64,000 bases of DNA from Akanthomyces muscarius (GCF_028009165.1 NC_079241.1:5022001-5086000); one strand, 5' to 3'. Numbered from the stretch's first letter, positions 1-12,381 are shown. The notes: a model not told the origin generated them from the letters alone. Numbers and translations are program-made.

Positions 1-1153
1 GCGGCGCCTCGCGTCTGGCTGCGTTGTGTTGCGGGTCGTTGCCGCCCTCGACGAACCGGTTGAATCCATCCTGAGCATTCTTGCCGGCCAGCTGCGCCTG
101 CTTGGCAAGCTGCGCTGCCGTAAGCTGCGCTTGCTTGGCGAAATCACCTTCGGCAAACTACATCAACAGCTGATCAGTAACTTTGCCTCCAAATAAGATT
201 GTTATGCACGGGCCCAACGTTGTCTTACCTTGGTGGCAGTAGGCTGAATGTATCCATCATTGACTGTCTTGGCCGTCTTGGTTACGGTGGATGTGAACCA
301 ACCAAAGCCCTTTGAAATAGCAGCAAAAGGATCTTGCTGTACATCGTCAAAGTTGGGCAGCGCATTGTTGCTACTGCTCTTGTTCGACGCCGGCATGCTA
401 CCGAAGCCAGCGTACTTGCCGCCTTGGCTCGGGGGCACGTCGTCGGGTCGTGAGGCATTGTCTGCGCCGAGCTTGGCAAAGTACCTGTCGTCAACTTTGA
501 CCTTGCCGTTGCCACCACCGCCAGTAGACTGCGCCGGGCTCTGGCTGCGGCTGTTCCCGTGGGCTGTGCCGCTCAGTGGCGTTCCAGTGCGAGACGTGGC
601 ACCCGGCGCTTGCGCTTTGGCCGCCGGCGCGGCAGGCTTCTTCTCGCCGGGTACGTAGTCCTTGCCCTCAACCTTGCAGGTTAACCGCTCCTTGTACTCC
701 TCGCCGACCTCGCCGCTGTAGCGCTCCGCAATCGTGGCGTCGTCCCAGGAGATGCCGCGCATCTGCGTGTCGTCGTGCTCGTCGAAGAATTGGCGCCAGT
801 TCTCGTTGCCACCTAGCCGCATGCGCTCAATCTCGCTGGCCTTGAAGGCATCCATAGAGATGCTCCGCACAAACGAAATGTGCACGCCTAGGCCACGGTG
901 GACACCCGCGCAGGACAGGCAGATGAAGACGCCAAACTTGGGCGACGCCCACTGCGGGGACGGGGCGTTGCAGTCGCAGCAGACATTGTTCTTAGATTCC
1001 TTTTGGATCGCGGCCAGCTACATAGGAAGAAAGGTCAGCCGATTCGGCACATGTGACTGCTGGGGAAAGGGGTGCAAGCTGGTGGCATGCGACAAGTGTC
1101 CTTACCTTGGATCGCGTCTCCGGATCGACCTCCCACATTGCCTTGGACGCCAT
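1..1153 (-). CDS. GCS1: ADP-ribosylation factor GTPase-activating protein, ArfGAP1/Gcs1 class (3' end outside window)
   Basis: Stimulates GTP hydrolysis on Arf, controlling COPI coat release and Golgi/post-Golgi traffic (family knowledge). Exons read on the minus strand are 1153-1106, 1017-229 and 158-1; the last runs off the window, so the C-terminus is missing. The N-terminus starts MASKAMWEVDPETR and carries a CX2CX16CX2C zinc finger (CCDC then CLSC) followed by the ArfGAP hallmark GVHRGLGVHISFVRS, including the arginine finger region. A GGNENWRQFF stretch follows, as in Gcs1 rather than Glo3. The middle is a Pro/Ala/Ser-rich linker, and the last visible exon has Ala/Gln-rich helices built on repeated AKQAQL units. 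Introns have GTAAGG/GTAAGA donors and TAG acceptors. The ATG at 1153 is the only sensible start. The identification is firm; only the 3' end is unknown. Confidence 0.88.
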
Positions 1154-1777
1154 GATGCCTGACTACAGTGGGCGAAAGTGCTGACTTTGATTGCCTCGTC
1201 GTGCCCGGTGCGCAATGCCACTCCTGGGTTGAACTTGGGAATGCTGGCAATATCGAGGGAGCACAACGACGTTTGTGCCTGCACCGTGGCCCCAGATTAT
1301 TATTATGGATCATAGGCGGGGCAACCGCCACCAGCCGCCCATCTGAAACCAAGAACACCAAACAAGATGTTTTACGCACATGCATCGTCTGAAAGTAGAA
1401 TGGCAAGCACCCCGTCATATTGAGCGATTCGTATTAGTCAATTATTTAGCTTCATTAGTCTTCTGTCCGAGTAAGCTAAAGCAAGAACTTCCAGGAGCAG
1501 AACATATCAAAACGTCGCAAGCATCAACTACAAAACATATCTATGCCATGCTTTCATGCACCCATATCGATATGAAATCGCCCAGCAAAATAATTGTTAT
1601 AACCACCCCATATCAAAGCGTCCCATGAGTCGTTCAAATCACGGTCGTGCGAAAATGATAGTATTGCGTGGTCAAGTAATAATATTTCGTCAAACTTGCG
1701 TGCCATATCGCAACGGTGCTCTTACGGCAAGGCTAGGATGCTAGCGTCGGCTTGCCATACCGCCTGTGCCTACTAGC
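1154..1777. other. Intergenic: ArfGAP promoter side and 3' flank of the RRM gene
   Basis: No supported gene. The right part is AT-rich and should hold the 3' UTR of the minus-strand RRM gene. The left part is the upstream region of the ArfGAP. No TATA box or strong motif stood out. Confidence 0.5.
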
Positions 1778-3167
1778 TTAAGCAGTGGCAGTAGCGGTTT
1801 CGGTAGGGGCCTCAGTAGCAGGAGCAGGAGCCTCCTTGCCAGTGGTCTCGCCCTCGGGAGCGTTGGCCTCCTCATCAGTCTTGTCAGGGCTGTCGATAGC
1901 AACCTTGACAGCAATCTCACGGCCCTCAATCTCCTTGCCGTTCATCTCGCTGACAGCCTTCTGCTGCTGCGCCTCAGTAGCGAGGGTGACGAAACCAAAG
2001 CCACGGCCCTTGCGAGCCTCACCACGAGCCTGCAGCTTCTTGATCATGAAGCGGGGGATGGGGCGCAGAGCAATCTTGGCAGAAGAGGGCTCATAGGCCT
2101 GGAAGAGCTCAATGAGCTACAGAGCAGTGTGATTAGTACTTCTTCTTCTCATTCCGACAAACGATTGTTTCATACCTTCTCCTCGGTCAGGTCATATGGC
2201 AGGTTAGCAACCATGACCTTGGTCTTGGAAGCAATGCCATCGGCCGGGGGGCCACGCTCACGGCGCTCACGGGGCGCGCGAGCTTCTTTCTTGGAAGCCT
2301 TGTTTGTCGTGTCAGTTGCGTTCTTGTTGGTAATGTCTTTAAGTGGCTGAACCTCAGTAGTGGTGGCTTCCGCATCGGCGGCAGGGGCGGGCGCAGTAGC
2401 CTCATCAATTCCAGTCTCGCCTTCCTTCTTCTCCTCACTCTCCTATGATAATGGTTAGATGATTTTACGATTCGTCGGCGGGGAAAGCAGGGCAACTTAC
2501 GCCAGCGCGGCCAGTACGGGCGCCACGGCCACCTCGGCCGCCGCGACCACCACGGCCACGGCCACGGCCAGCAGCACGGCGGCGACCGCCCTCAGTACCA
2601 GCAGCATCGCCGTTAGCAGCTTCGGCCTTCTCGCCAGCGGGCTCAGGCTTGCGAGCGAGCTGAACAGAGACCTTGCGCTCGAGGATCTCCTTGCCGGAGA
2701 GCTCCTCAATGGCACGCTCGGCCTCGGTGGGCGTCGAGAGGTCGACGAAAGCGTAGCCGACGGGACGCTCGGTGCGGGGGTTCTTGGGGATGGAGACAGA
2801 CTCGCTGGAAAGAGAACAAGAGTTAGCATTTGCAATGGCGATGAATGAAGATGATGCGCCGCAGTTGGCGCTTTGGTGCCACCAGCGTTCGCGCGGAGCA
2901 AACGACGTTGGGCAAGCCCCTGTAGACTGTGCATCAAGGCAGGGAAGGAGCAGCAACATACACAAGGTAGTTCTTGAAAAAGTCCTTCAACTCTCCCTCA
3001 GTTGTCGGGTAGGCCAGGTTGCCAATGTACAGACGGCGGCCCTCTGCGGCGGAGGCAGAGGCAGCCTCGTTGGCGGCGGCCTTGTCATTGAGAGTGGTGT
3101 TGCTCAGAGTGTTGGCAACGTCATTGACGGCGGCATCAGGAGCCTTCTCCACGTTGGTAGCAGACAT
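1778..3167 (-). CDS. RRM-RGG-RRM RNA-binding protein, Sbp1-like
   Basis: Four exons on the minus strand: 3167-2962, 2804-2501, 2442-2176 and 2116-1778, giving 371 aa. RRM1 (about residues 43-120) has RNP2 LYIGNL and RNP1 VGYAFVDL. A central arginine/glycine tract (RGRGRGGRGGRGG) follows. RRM2 (about 230-320) has VMVANLP and GRGFGFVTL. A short acidic Ala/Thr/Glu-rich tail ends the protein. The order RRM, RGG, RRM is that of yeast Sbp1, which binds eIF4G through its RGG region and represses translation in P bodies; transferring that role is inference from architecture. The N-terminal 40 residues are Ala/Asn-rich and probably disordered. Intron 1 uses donor GTATGT, placed so that the NYLV/ESVS junction restores the RRM1 fold. 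A generic nucleolin-like RNP protein is the main alternative. Confidence 0.82.
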
Positions 3168-4471
3168 TTTTAAAGATGTGCGGGTTTGGATGGAGATGGA
3201 TGAGCGTGGTGTAGTTTGGTGTATGAATGACGCTGAGAACGGTTGCGAGGTTGACGGGGGTTCAGGTATCCGGAGGATGGAGTTGAACTCTGGTGCAATG
3301 AGGGAGGGAGTTGGTCAGGGTAGCTTGGTGCCCTAGAGACGGTTTGAAAATATCGACAGACGACGGTGCGTTGCGCGGAGACACAAGTTGACTTTTTGTT
3401 TGTGATGAAGGAGGGAAAGGGGGGGAGGCGGCCAAGTAGAGAGGCGAGGGCAATGCTAAATAATTTTTGCCACGGCGCAGAGTGCAGGCGCGCTGGTCCA
3501 GTCCTGCTGGCCAGGTGGTGCAGGTGTTACTGTGAGCGGGCAGGTGCGTGAGCGGCCCAGTGCACTGCAGACTGCAGGTACAGCGGTTGAGTGGGTGCCT
3601 GCCACACTAAATTTACGGGCATCGGCCGTGAATGTGCACACCAGCTGTCGCGCCAGCCGTTCAGGGGGCGCCACAGCTGGCTCAAGCTCCCTGTAATTTG
3701 TTGGAGCAGCCACTGCTCCAACCACACTCCAGCCTGGGCTGGAGCCTCTTTTAGGCTCTTTTAGCGGGCAAATAGCGGGCTTCTGCCTTGTAGCCGTCCC
3801 TTGGACAGCGCCATTGGGTTTTTTTTTTAGGGGACACCCGGCCCTACTAACTCTGTCTGGTACCGGCTCTGATACAGTGGATATCCTGCCAACCAGCTCT
3901 CCACCTTTAAGCAAGAGATGCACGACACTGACCAGGCCTGCAGTAGCTTTTCATTTCATCCAGTCATGCTTGTAGCACCATGAGGAAAATTTTAAAATGA
4001 AAGGAGATTGTGCTACTTCGTATTCAACATATGCCAAATCTTCATCTTGGTCGACTTTTACTGCTTTTGACGATGCAGTCTACTGCTACTCAGGCAGCAC
4101 GATCCGATCACGTGCACACTCGTCGTCCCGTCTCCGCCAGCACTGCTCTGCTGTCTGCCGATGAATCACAGACTCAAGCAACTTGATACTTTGTTTGGCT
4201 CACCGCTACTACTACTTGCTACCTACCTAGGTATTTTCACCCACCACTTCAGCCGTTGCCACCGATATACCCGCTTCTACACCGAATGAGCGATTCTTGC
4301 AGCCTGGCGTCGCCTCTGTATTATCTCAATGCGACTTCTTTCCGGTCCTACCCTGGCATGCCCGCATCCACGCCCAGAGCAACCCGTAGGCCTTGTCCCA
4401 GTCACTGAGATCAAAGCCGCAAAAAAATGCAAAAAATGCTGTACGCGGCAGTTCAACACACACTGTCCCAG
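3168..4471. other. Intergenic: promoter of the RRM gene and spacer
   Basis: No supported gene. 3168-3450 is the leader/promoter of the RRM gene. Around 3690-3790 there are short repeated GGCTGGAG, TTTTAGGCTC and GCGGGCAAATAGCGGGC motifs. A TACCTACCTAGGTA motif sits at about 4219-4232. The rest shows nothing. Confidence 0.45.
4219..4232. repeat. TACCTA/TAGGTA short motif
   Basis: Imperfect palindromic run of TACCTA and TAGGTA units. Similar runs occur near 12382-12416, 16403-16439, 16779-16806 and 18287-18307. Function unknown. Confidence 0.5.
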
Positions 4472-4996
4472 CTACCCATAGCCCTTGCCCTTCAAGAGCT
4501 GCTCGAGGACAGCCTCATCCTCCGTGATGGCCCCCTTCCCGCATAAATCAGCCACTGGAAGCAGCCCAATCGGAGAGTTAAAAGCCTCTGCCGGCCCAGC
4601 TTTGTGCGCCGACTCCCAGTCAATAACACCTGTAACATTGAAAACGCCGTTCGCCAATACGTTATCTCCATTGTAGCCGTCGTGTTTGAGATAGAGCAGT
4701 TCATTGTCGGACGACGGGGTCGTGAAAAGGGGCACCAGGTCTACCAGATATCATCGCAACAGATACCATTCCACTGATCGCGGCGCATACATTTCTGCAG
4801 CCACTGACCTGTCCAGTATGAGCTGCAAACGAGTTATGCGAAGCTGTCCAGCGGAGCGAAAGGGACCGCAAGTCTGCGACTCGCTACCGATTAAATCTAG
4901 CAAGGACTCGTGAGCAAAATGCCAACCTGCGAGCTCCCAGGAATTCCAGTGAACCCAAAGTCGGCAACGGGGCGCTGCAAAGGTCAATTTATACAT
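4472..4996 (-). pseudogene. Decayed phosphotransferase (APH/choline-kinase-like fold), C-terminal part
   Basis: One minus-strand reading frame resembles the C-terminal lobe of fungal APH-type phosphotransferases: a helical stretch (RITRLQLILDRSVAAEMYAP), then YNGDNVLANG, then the metal-binding GVIDWE. The frame is broken by TGA at 4751-4753, right after WYLLR, and stays open to its natural stop at 4472. The catalytic-loop motif HxDxxxxN reads HDGYNGDN, so the catalytic Asp appears displaced or lost. Upstream of about 4900, family-like pieces (for example VADFGFTGIPG) sit in another frame, suggesting at least one frameshift as well. No N-terminal lobe is recognisable to about 5.2 kb. It is most likely a relic; a functional truncated gene starting after the stop is unlikely because there is no good ATG. 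Confidence 0.6.
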
Positions 4997-6008
4997 CTAC
5001 GAGCTGTCGCAAAACTGACAGCCGGAAGTCAAAACTCGACAGACCTTTCAGCATCGGTAGCTGTGGAATTCTGGCCCGAGATGCTGAGCGCAGAGGCGGC
5101 GGCTGTAGACCACGTAATCTCATTCTTCCCACACACTTGACTTGCTGCAATTTATATCGCAATGTGGAAAGGATATTTCAAGTGTTGGTTATCGATTGTA
5201 ATCGATACTCATCTTCAGGACGGCACTGACCAGATCTGTTATTCATCGTGTTACTGCCGAGTGCCGACTGCCTTGGGACCCTCGCCCTTCTGATATACTC
5301 ACGCATTCGGGACACTTTTATCTTACTTTGACAACCTGAAAACTAAAAACAAAGCAAAAGCCTATTTCAAGCTGTTCTTCGTGGCACCGGATGCCGTTGA
5401 ATCACGTTCGCGCCTTCACGCGTGTGGTCTGTAGCACACACGGGCAAGGCAGCGGGACAAATGATCCGTGCTGGCTACATTACTGTCTTTAACACCCCAG
5501 CACTTCTTATATTGCTTGTTTCCATCATTAAAGTCCACGAAAAACTATAAGAACGCCTCTGGTTGCCGACCTTTCGCCCGAGTTCCTTGTTCATCAACAG
5601 CATCCGGCAACCCTCGCCAGTATAACAGTCGAACATCAGTTCATGGCTGTGCTAATGCCTGTCCCGCAACTTTAAGCCCATGAAGCGAAGCATGTATCTG
5701 TGAGATGTATTATTTCCTGAGTTTCTCACTGGTTGGTCGATCTCGGCTCTTGGCGCCGAGATGCGCTGCCTGGTGGCTGTCCAAGACTCACGCCGCCATC
5801 GGCTCCAGACCCGGTTTTCTACCAACCTCTTGCCGCTTCCACAGGCGTGGGAACTCTTTGAAACTACAGCAGACGACGACGATTTGTCAATTATCCGCCA
5901 GGATAGCCGCTCATGTTTTAGGACATCGCATTACCAACAACACCATACATCTACGCAGTTGCGAGCACCAAGCGACGTGACGCGGGGGCGCAACCCACAG
6001 TGGACAAG
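4997..6008. other. Intergenic: upstream region of TAH18
   Basis: No supported gene. The left end may contain further decayed sequence of the phosphotransferase relic. The right end is the TAH18 promoter and leader. Nothing else stands out. Confidence 0.4.
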
Positions 6009-8156
6009 ATGGCTGCCGCGCAGCCAAGGTCTGTCTTGGTCCTTTACGGCTCCGAGACGGGTAACGCGCAAGAAATTGCCGAAGAGCTGGGCAGAACCTG
6101 CCAAAGGCTGCATTTCCAGAGCACTGTCGAGGAAATGAATGCCGTCGCATTGGTCTGCCTTCACCCGTCTAAAGTGCATTTTCAAGTCCTACTGCTAATG
6201 CCGTCGACAGCCAGCACTGTTGCAAAATGAGCTCGTGATCTTTGTCATCTCTACCACTGGGCAAGGTGACATGCCGCATAATTCCACTCTACTCTGGAAG
6301 AGGCTTCTGCAAAGAAGACTGCCCGCAGACTGCTTGACGCAGGTTCAATACACCTGCTTCGGGCTGGGCGACAGTACATATCTCAAGTACGTCTCTCACG
6401 CTGTGCTGCCCAAATTCAATTTCTTAATACCGTGTTGTTAACCTGCAACACAGATTCAACTGGGCTGCGCGCAAATTAATTCGGCGGCTGAGCCAGCTTG
6501 GTGCCTCAACATTCTTTGATACGTTCGAGGCTGATGAGCAGTTTCCTGATGGGTAGGCCGCCTCCTCTTCCTCCTCCTCTTCCCCATCGCCGTTCCCGTC
6601 TGCTCACGTTGTACAGAATCGATGGTTCGTTTGCTCGATGGTCAGAGAGCCTCTCGAAGCACTTGCTGGAGAAATACCCCCTCCCCGAAGGGCTGGAACC
6701 GATTCCCCAAGACGTCATACTTCCACCGCGCTGGTCACTGGAACCAGCTCTACGTGACATTGAGACACGAGAGAATGGTGTCTCATCTCCCCACGCTGCT
6801 CCGACCAATGACCCTCCTATAGATCTTCTGCCTGTGCTTGGTGGCTGGACTGCCACCGTCGCCGTCAATAAGCGCACGACCCCAGAGTCCCACTGGCAGG
6901 ATGTCCGTCTGGTCTCTTTCGACGTGCCTCCAAGATCCAAAGGCGCGCCAGAATCCGACGGCAACACCGCGACCGAGATGCTGCGATGTCAACCGGGTGA
7001 CTGTCTCACTATATACCCCAAGAACTTTCCCGAAGACGTCCAGCGGCTCATTGCCTTGATGGGCTGGGGCGACATCGCCGACTCCCCCCTCGACCTGTCC
7101 AAATGCGACTCACTACCGCGTGGTCTCCATGCACCTCTAAAGACAACCCTGCGCAGACTCCTTCTCAACAACATTGACATCACCGCCATTCCGCGGCGGT
7201 CGTTTCTCAAGAGCATGTCCTTCTTCTCCACCGACGCCTACCACCAGGAGCGCCTGCTGGAGTTCAACATGCCCGAGTACATTGACGAGTACTTTGACTA
7301 CGCCACGCGCGCCCGGCGCACCATCATCGAGGTGCTCGAAGAGTTCACCTCGGTGCGCCTGCCCGCCGCGCGCCTCTTTGACATTTTCCCGCTGATTCGC
7401 GGGCGCGACTTTAGCATCGCCAGCGGCGGCGACCAGCTCTACCCCGGCGGCCGAGCAGCAGTGAGAGCTGCTCAGGATACTACAGCCTCTGCTACCACTC
7501 CTCCTGCGACAAGAGTCGACCTACTCATCGCCCTGGTGCGCTACCAGACCGTCCTACGCAAGCCCCGACAGGGCCTCTGCTCGCGCTACCTGGCGGACAT
7601 GCCCGTCGGCGCGCGGCTCACCGTCACGAAAAAGGACGTGCAGTCGCCCATCCACGGCGCCGCCAACGCCCAGCGGCCGCTCATTGCCATGGCCACCGGC
7701 ACCGGCGTCGCGCCCGTCCGCAGCCTCATCCACGAGCGTCTGACACACGCCTCCATCGCGCCCATGCTCCTCTTCTTTGGCAACCGGAACCGCGCGGCCG
7801 ACTACTTTTTCCAAGAGGAATGGACGGCGCTGGGACGAGAAGCTTCCGGCGCCAGTTCTGCAGATTCGAGAAGCAGCAGCAGCGACAATCAGCTGACCAT
7901 ATTCCCCGCCTTCTCGCGCGACCAGCGCGAAAAGGTGTACGTGCAGGACCTCATCCGGCGCGAGGCGGCCACGCTGGCCGCGCTGATCCCGCAGCGGCCC
8001 ATCTTTGCCGTCTGCGGCGGCTCGTCCCGCATGGCCGACGCGTGCAAGAGCGCCGTGTGGGAGCCGTTCCTGGCCGCGGCGGGCCAGGACGAAGCGGCGA
8101 GGGAGGAGCGCAAGATGATGCTGGATGCGGTGACGTGGTGGCAGGAGATTTGGTAG
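6009..8156 (+). CDS. TAH18: NADPH-dependent diflavin oxidoreductase Tah18 (NDOR1), cytosolic Fe-S assembly
   Basis: Passes electrons from NADPH through FAD and FMN to Dre2 in cytosolic/nuclear iron-sulfur protein assembly (family knowledge). Exons: 6009-6152, 6211-6386, 6454-6552 and 6617-8156, giving 652 aa. The flavodoxin domain opens with the FMN phosphate loop YGSETGNAQ and continues with STTGQGDMP and CFGLGDSTY. The FAD-binding ferredoxin-reductase module has RDFSIASGG and the NADPH domain has GTGVAPVRSLIHER, FGNRN and a C-terminal tryptophan (QEIW). Intron 1 has a weak GTCTGC donor but a good CTAATG branch site and restores the frame exactly. Intron 2 splits the Lys codon of YLKFNWAARK. 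The start is the ATG in AAGATGGCT. Length and domain order match the family, so the identification is firm. Confidence 0.93.
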
Positions 8157-8930
8157 CGCCAACGGTGCAGAATGACGTGACGAATGCGAGGGTGAAAAGC
8201 TATATATACACTGGGCATAAAAGGATAGAACGTTGAATGTATAGATGAAATGCAATATAGCGACTAAATAAGTCAAGGCGTCGTAAAAATACCATAATAT
8301 TTTTTTTATTTAGAATAAATATTTTGTTGCAAGAGCATAGTCGCTCTGTCTACCTAAATAGAGGAGTTTTGCGTTTGCCAACGCACAAACCTTATGAAAA
8401 AAAGAAATGTCCTTCTCTTACTGCGTGTAGTATAAAATGAAGGCGGAAAAATGAGCCTCATAAAGAAAGGCCGGGCTCGTTTCGAGTCGAAAAAATAGAC
8501 GTACATGATAGCACGTTCTGTCGAACATGCGAGGGGGATATCGATGCAAAGAGAATGAGAGAGAGCTCAGTGGAAAGCGAAAACAAATACAAAACAAGAC
8601 ATCATCTCCCGCAAGCGCCCAATCGGCGCTGCGAAAAGTATAAAAAAAAAGAGATGTGTGAAAACCGAACCGCCCATTTCTTGCAGACACGGTTATACAA
8701 GAACGTGTCCAAAGTGCCCAAAAAACGCTACCGCCCAACTCCAGATGCCAGATATATACTCCGATAAATCAAATACAAAAAAACCAAACCCGTTTTGCTC
8801 GCAAATGTAATGATCGTGTAGGGGCGCGTTTGATGGTAGCCCCCAGGTAAAATGACAAAAAACATCTCTTCTTTGCCACATTACATTATCTTGCTTATTT
8901 CGTACAATTCTTTTTCGTGTTGGTGTGAGC
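8157..8930. other. Convergent 3' flanks of TAH18 and the pepsin-like gene
   Basis: AT-rich spacer with A and T runs (8300-8400, 8560-8660, 8760-8800) that probably contains both 3' UTRs and poly(A) sites. No ORF of merit. Confidence 0.5.
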
Positions 8931-11767
8931 TTATCGCTCTTCTTCCCAGCTGTAGCGCTTCTCCGCCATCTGTGGCACGTGGATGAGATCGTCGCCACCG
9001 ATGCGTCCGCCGCTGCTGCTGGACCCTGAGCCGCTTTTGTCGCTCGTGGGCGACACATTCTCCTCCTCCTCCGTTCGCGGAGGCAGAACGGTGCGAATGA
9101 GAGGGTTTGTGAATGTTGGGGGTCGGCCGGGACTCTGTAGGCCCTGCGAGCGCGAGACAGACATGATTGACTGGCGAGTCATCTCTTCGAGGGCGTCTTC
9201 CTCGTCTGTGAAGTTGCTGCCAAGACTGCCCGTAGAGGGCCGATGATGCGAATTATTGACTGGCCCCGTTGGCCCTGTCAAAGACTGCCTTGTGCTGGTA
9301 GCATTAGGTAGCATCTGTTGTCTGAATAAAGAGACATTTTCTGGCAGGGGGCCTAGGCACACGACTTTGGAGGGTTCAATGGGTGTTCGCTGAAAGGACG
9401 CCTGGGGAAGAGGAAAAGTGACATTGCCCTCTTTGTTCCGCTGCTGACCATCGGTTTTCGATGAAGAGTTGGAATTAGATCGACTTGCACTGCCAGAGTC
9501 ACTTGCTGTGCCGTTCATTGTATTGGAACCTCCGCGGCGACGACCAGTGGAGCCCGACTGTGACGAGGCCGAGTTAGGATGTAGCGACGCAGTGATGGGA
9601 GAAGGAAGGTCGTTCGTGTTCCAGTCGGTGCGAGGAGAAACTGGCGACGGCAGAGTGCCTGGCAAGGAGTTGGTACCTAGACCTTCATGCGACCGCACTG
9701 GAGACACGTTGTGCATATTGTATGTAGGCTGGGGATGAGGGATTGTCGTAGTTTGGACGACATTTGTGTCAATGTGCATGTCTTTCTCGACAGGCATAAT
9801 ACCGTTCGCCGGGGGTGCATAGGCTGGAACCGGGCCTGCCAGCTGTCGAGCAAGTTTGCGTCTAGCAAGCTCGTAGGCGCTCAGGTTCTGCGAGTCGTCC
9901 GTTCCTGCTTCTGTATCACCCAGAATGGAGTCATCGTCCTCGTTATGAGCCGCAAGCTCAGCTGGGGGGAGCGGCGCGGGCAGCTCATATATTTCTGAGG
10001 CAGGCGCCTCCATCGGCCCGCTCGTTTGAGTCGTCGTGGTAGCGCGTCTTGAGCGCTTTCTGCGGACAATTTTGGACAGAATGCGAGAGATGGGAGTCAT
10101 GGGAGAATCGGGAGCAATAGTTGACGATGTGTCTTGTGCGTCTGCTTCCTTGCTGGCGGCCTCGCTGCGCTTCTTTTGCTTGCGGCGGCGGCCCCAGAAA
10201 CAGAGTCCGGCCACGAGCAGAGTGCAGAACGCGACTACACCAACAGCGATGCCAATCATTTGAGGCGTTGTCAGACCGTGATGGCCTTTAGTCGGTGGCG
10301 GTGGCGGGTAGGGACTGTTGCTCGGCTGCTTGATAGCGTTGAGTTTGATATCCTTGTCCGGGTCGCCGGGGAAGGAGGCCTGATGCAGACTAAAGACACC
10401 CGAGTCGTATTTTGTGCGAATGTAGGCTTCTTGCAGGAAAGAGCGGCCAATAATGGTGTTGGTGCCGTTGGTAGCTTTGCGGAGCATAAAGTAGGGCACG
10501 GCAGGCTGTCCGTACTTTATGGCTTCCTTGGCGAAAGGATATGAAAGTGATCCAACGAACGCTTTGATGGGGATGGTGATGTTGACGACTCCAGGAGCGC
10601 TGAGAGGAAGACCAAAGTTGTCGTTGTTGTCGATACTGGCAAGGCTAAAAGTAAAGGAGTACGCGTTCGAATTGGAATAGTCTTGGTACTGGTCGTTGGT
10701 TAACGTGTATAACTTGAAAGTGTCGTTGTAGGTGAGATTGAGGGCGGATGCGAAGGAGTCGCAAATGCTCTCGGGCAGCCAGAGATAGGGGGTGGTGCTA
10801 TCGACGAGGGCCATGAAGGTATCGTTATAGGTAGATAGAGCGTTGGTTGATGAGCTCCAGCCGTTGGGCTTGTCACTGTTGTACACGCTCATGCTGCGAA
10901 CGTTGACACGCGGCGAGTTGTCCGCCTGTGTAATGGTAAAGACAGTGTCGTGGTCAACAAATCGGGCGGAATCGTAGCCACCAAGCGTCAATGAACCAGG
11001 CATGTTTTTATAGCTCGCCCCGGCAGTATAGCCGTAGCTATAGCTTGGGATCCAACCAAATGTCTTGACAGCCTGGGTAAGAGCCGACTCGCCAATGTTG
11101 GTCTTGAAGCGACCTTGCGAGATTCCGAGGCCGAAGAGTCCATTGAAATAATCGGTTGTGTTGTATGCAGCAATGAGAACGTCGCTCATGCCGAAAGCAA
11201 TGTTGGTAAAGGGACTCCAGGCGTTGATGTTGTCGATGCCGTAGGCACCGTTGCCTCCGTAGCCCAGGTACTCAAGGCCGAGAAAGTACTGTCCCCATGA
11301 TGTCCATCGTTTTGAATCTGCAGGCGTATAGATGCCGCCTCGCGCGTTCATGCAATGTTGATCCTCTGCGAAGCGGTTAGATAGATGCTTACCTAGCGCC
11401 ACCAGTTTTGCAACGAAGCTGGTAGGCGTTGACGATTCGACACGCGTTTGCCGGGGTTGGTTGGAACTTACTAGTTTGGCAACCACCAGGGCCGACTGCC
11501 CAGAGCTCTGATAACGAAGTGCTGGGTACCACATTGATGAGGTCGGATTCGGTACCTAGAAGAAAGCGAACGGTGGACCAATTTCCGTCAATGCCAAGCC
11601 TATATATCACGAAGCGTCAGAATTCAAGGGTTCCCCAGCGGCCAGTGCGGTTTGCGTTGAACGTACCAGTCTCCGTAGGGAATGGAAACTGCAGCGGGAT
11701 CGTAGGCATTGACGACGCCGGCAGTGGCGGCGGCAGTTGCGGCAGCGGCCATTCGACTTATCCGCAT
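8931..11767 (-). CDS. Membrane-anchored pepsin-fold (A1 family) protein with altered catalytic dyad and long cytoplasmic tail
   Basis: Exons 11767-11667, 11599-11472 and 11365-8931 give 887 aa. A signal peptide (MRISRMAAAATAAATAG...) is followed by a pepsin-like domain to about residue 425. The first active-site loop reads STSLSELW (Ser60) where peptidases have DTGSxDLW, so the first catalytic Asp is absent. The second reads VDSTTPYLWLP near residue 262, keeping the Asp but with DST for DTG. A Pro-rich stalk leads to one membrane segment (about 444-466), a basic stop-transfer RRRKQKKR, and a roughly 420-residue Ser/Pro-rich tail with acidic patches. Intron 2 was chosen as one 106-nt intron because including the small candidate exon inside it creates a stop. 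Probably a non-enzymatic surface receptor or scaffold (inference). The fold is firm; the function is unknown. Confidence 0.82.
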
Positions 11768-12381
11768 AGCGTCGCCAACTATCGAGCGGCACTGCGCAGA
11801 ACGAACTTGCTCGAGGCGAGCAGGCTCTAAGGTTGAGTCGCCAGGGCGTGGGCGCCTCGAATTGATCAACAGGTGGAAAGTCGTCGGAGTTGCACAGTCG
11901 AGTGTGCAGAATCCATATGGGGGGGTGGTTCAAATCGCAAGGCGAGTTACACGACAGTTCATGATCGGGCAGCGCGGGCGAGTAGGACGGACGAAGATGC
12001 GATCGCGACTTTGTGCGGCTGTAGACGGGTCGGATGGGCCAAGTTTCATCGATGGTCTGCCCCGGGGAAAATAAAGATGTGCCAAGAATCCCAACGAGAA
12101 GAAGCGAATGTCCGTTTGTCGGGAATCGAGGAGAGTCGGCGTGTGGGAGAGGAACAAGGTTGGCGAGGAAGGAGGATGGGACGGAAGAGGGAGAATGCGT
12201 TGATGTGGGATGGGCTGGCATGAGTATCTTGGCTGGGGGGAGGGTCTCGCTCTCTCTTGGGCAGGAAGAGGGCCTGAGAGCCAGACAGCCAGACGGCCAG
12301 ACGACTGGACAGAGACAACGCCGCTATACGCTACGTAGGCAGGTACCCACGGGTCAGTTCTAGCACCGAGGCCACTAAACT

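Noticed and set aside
7554..8276. 240-codon minus-strand frame opposite TAH18
   Set aside because: Shadow of the TAH18 C-terminal domain.
11396..11421. 26-nt candidate exon in the second intron of the pepsin-like gene
   Set aside because: Although bounded by AG and GT, including it brings a TAG stop into frame; skipping it gives a continuous protein.
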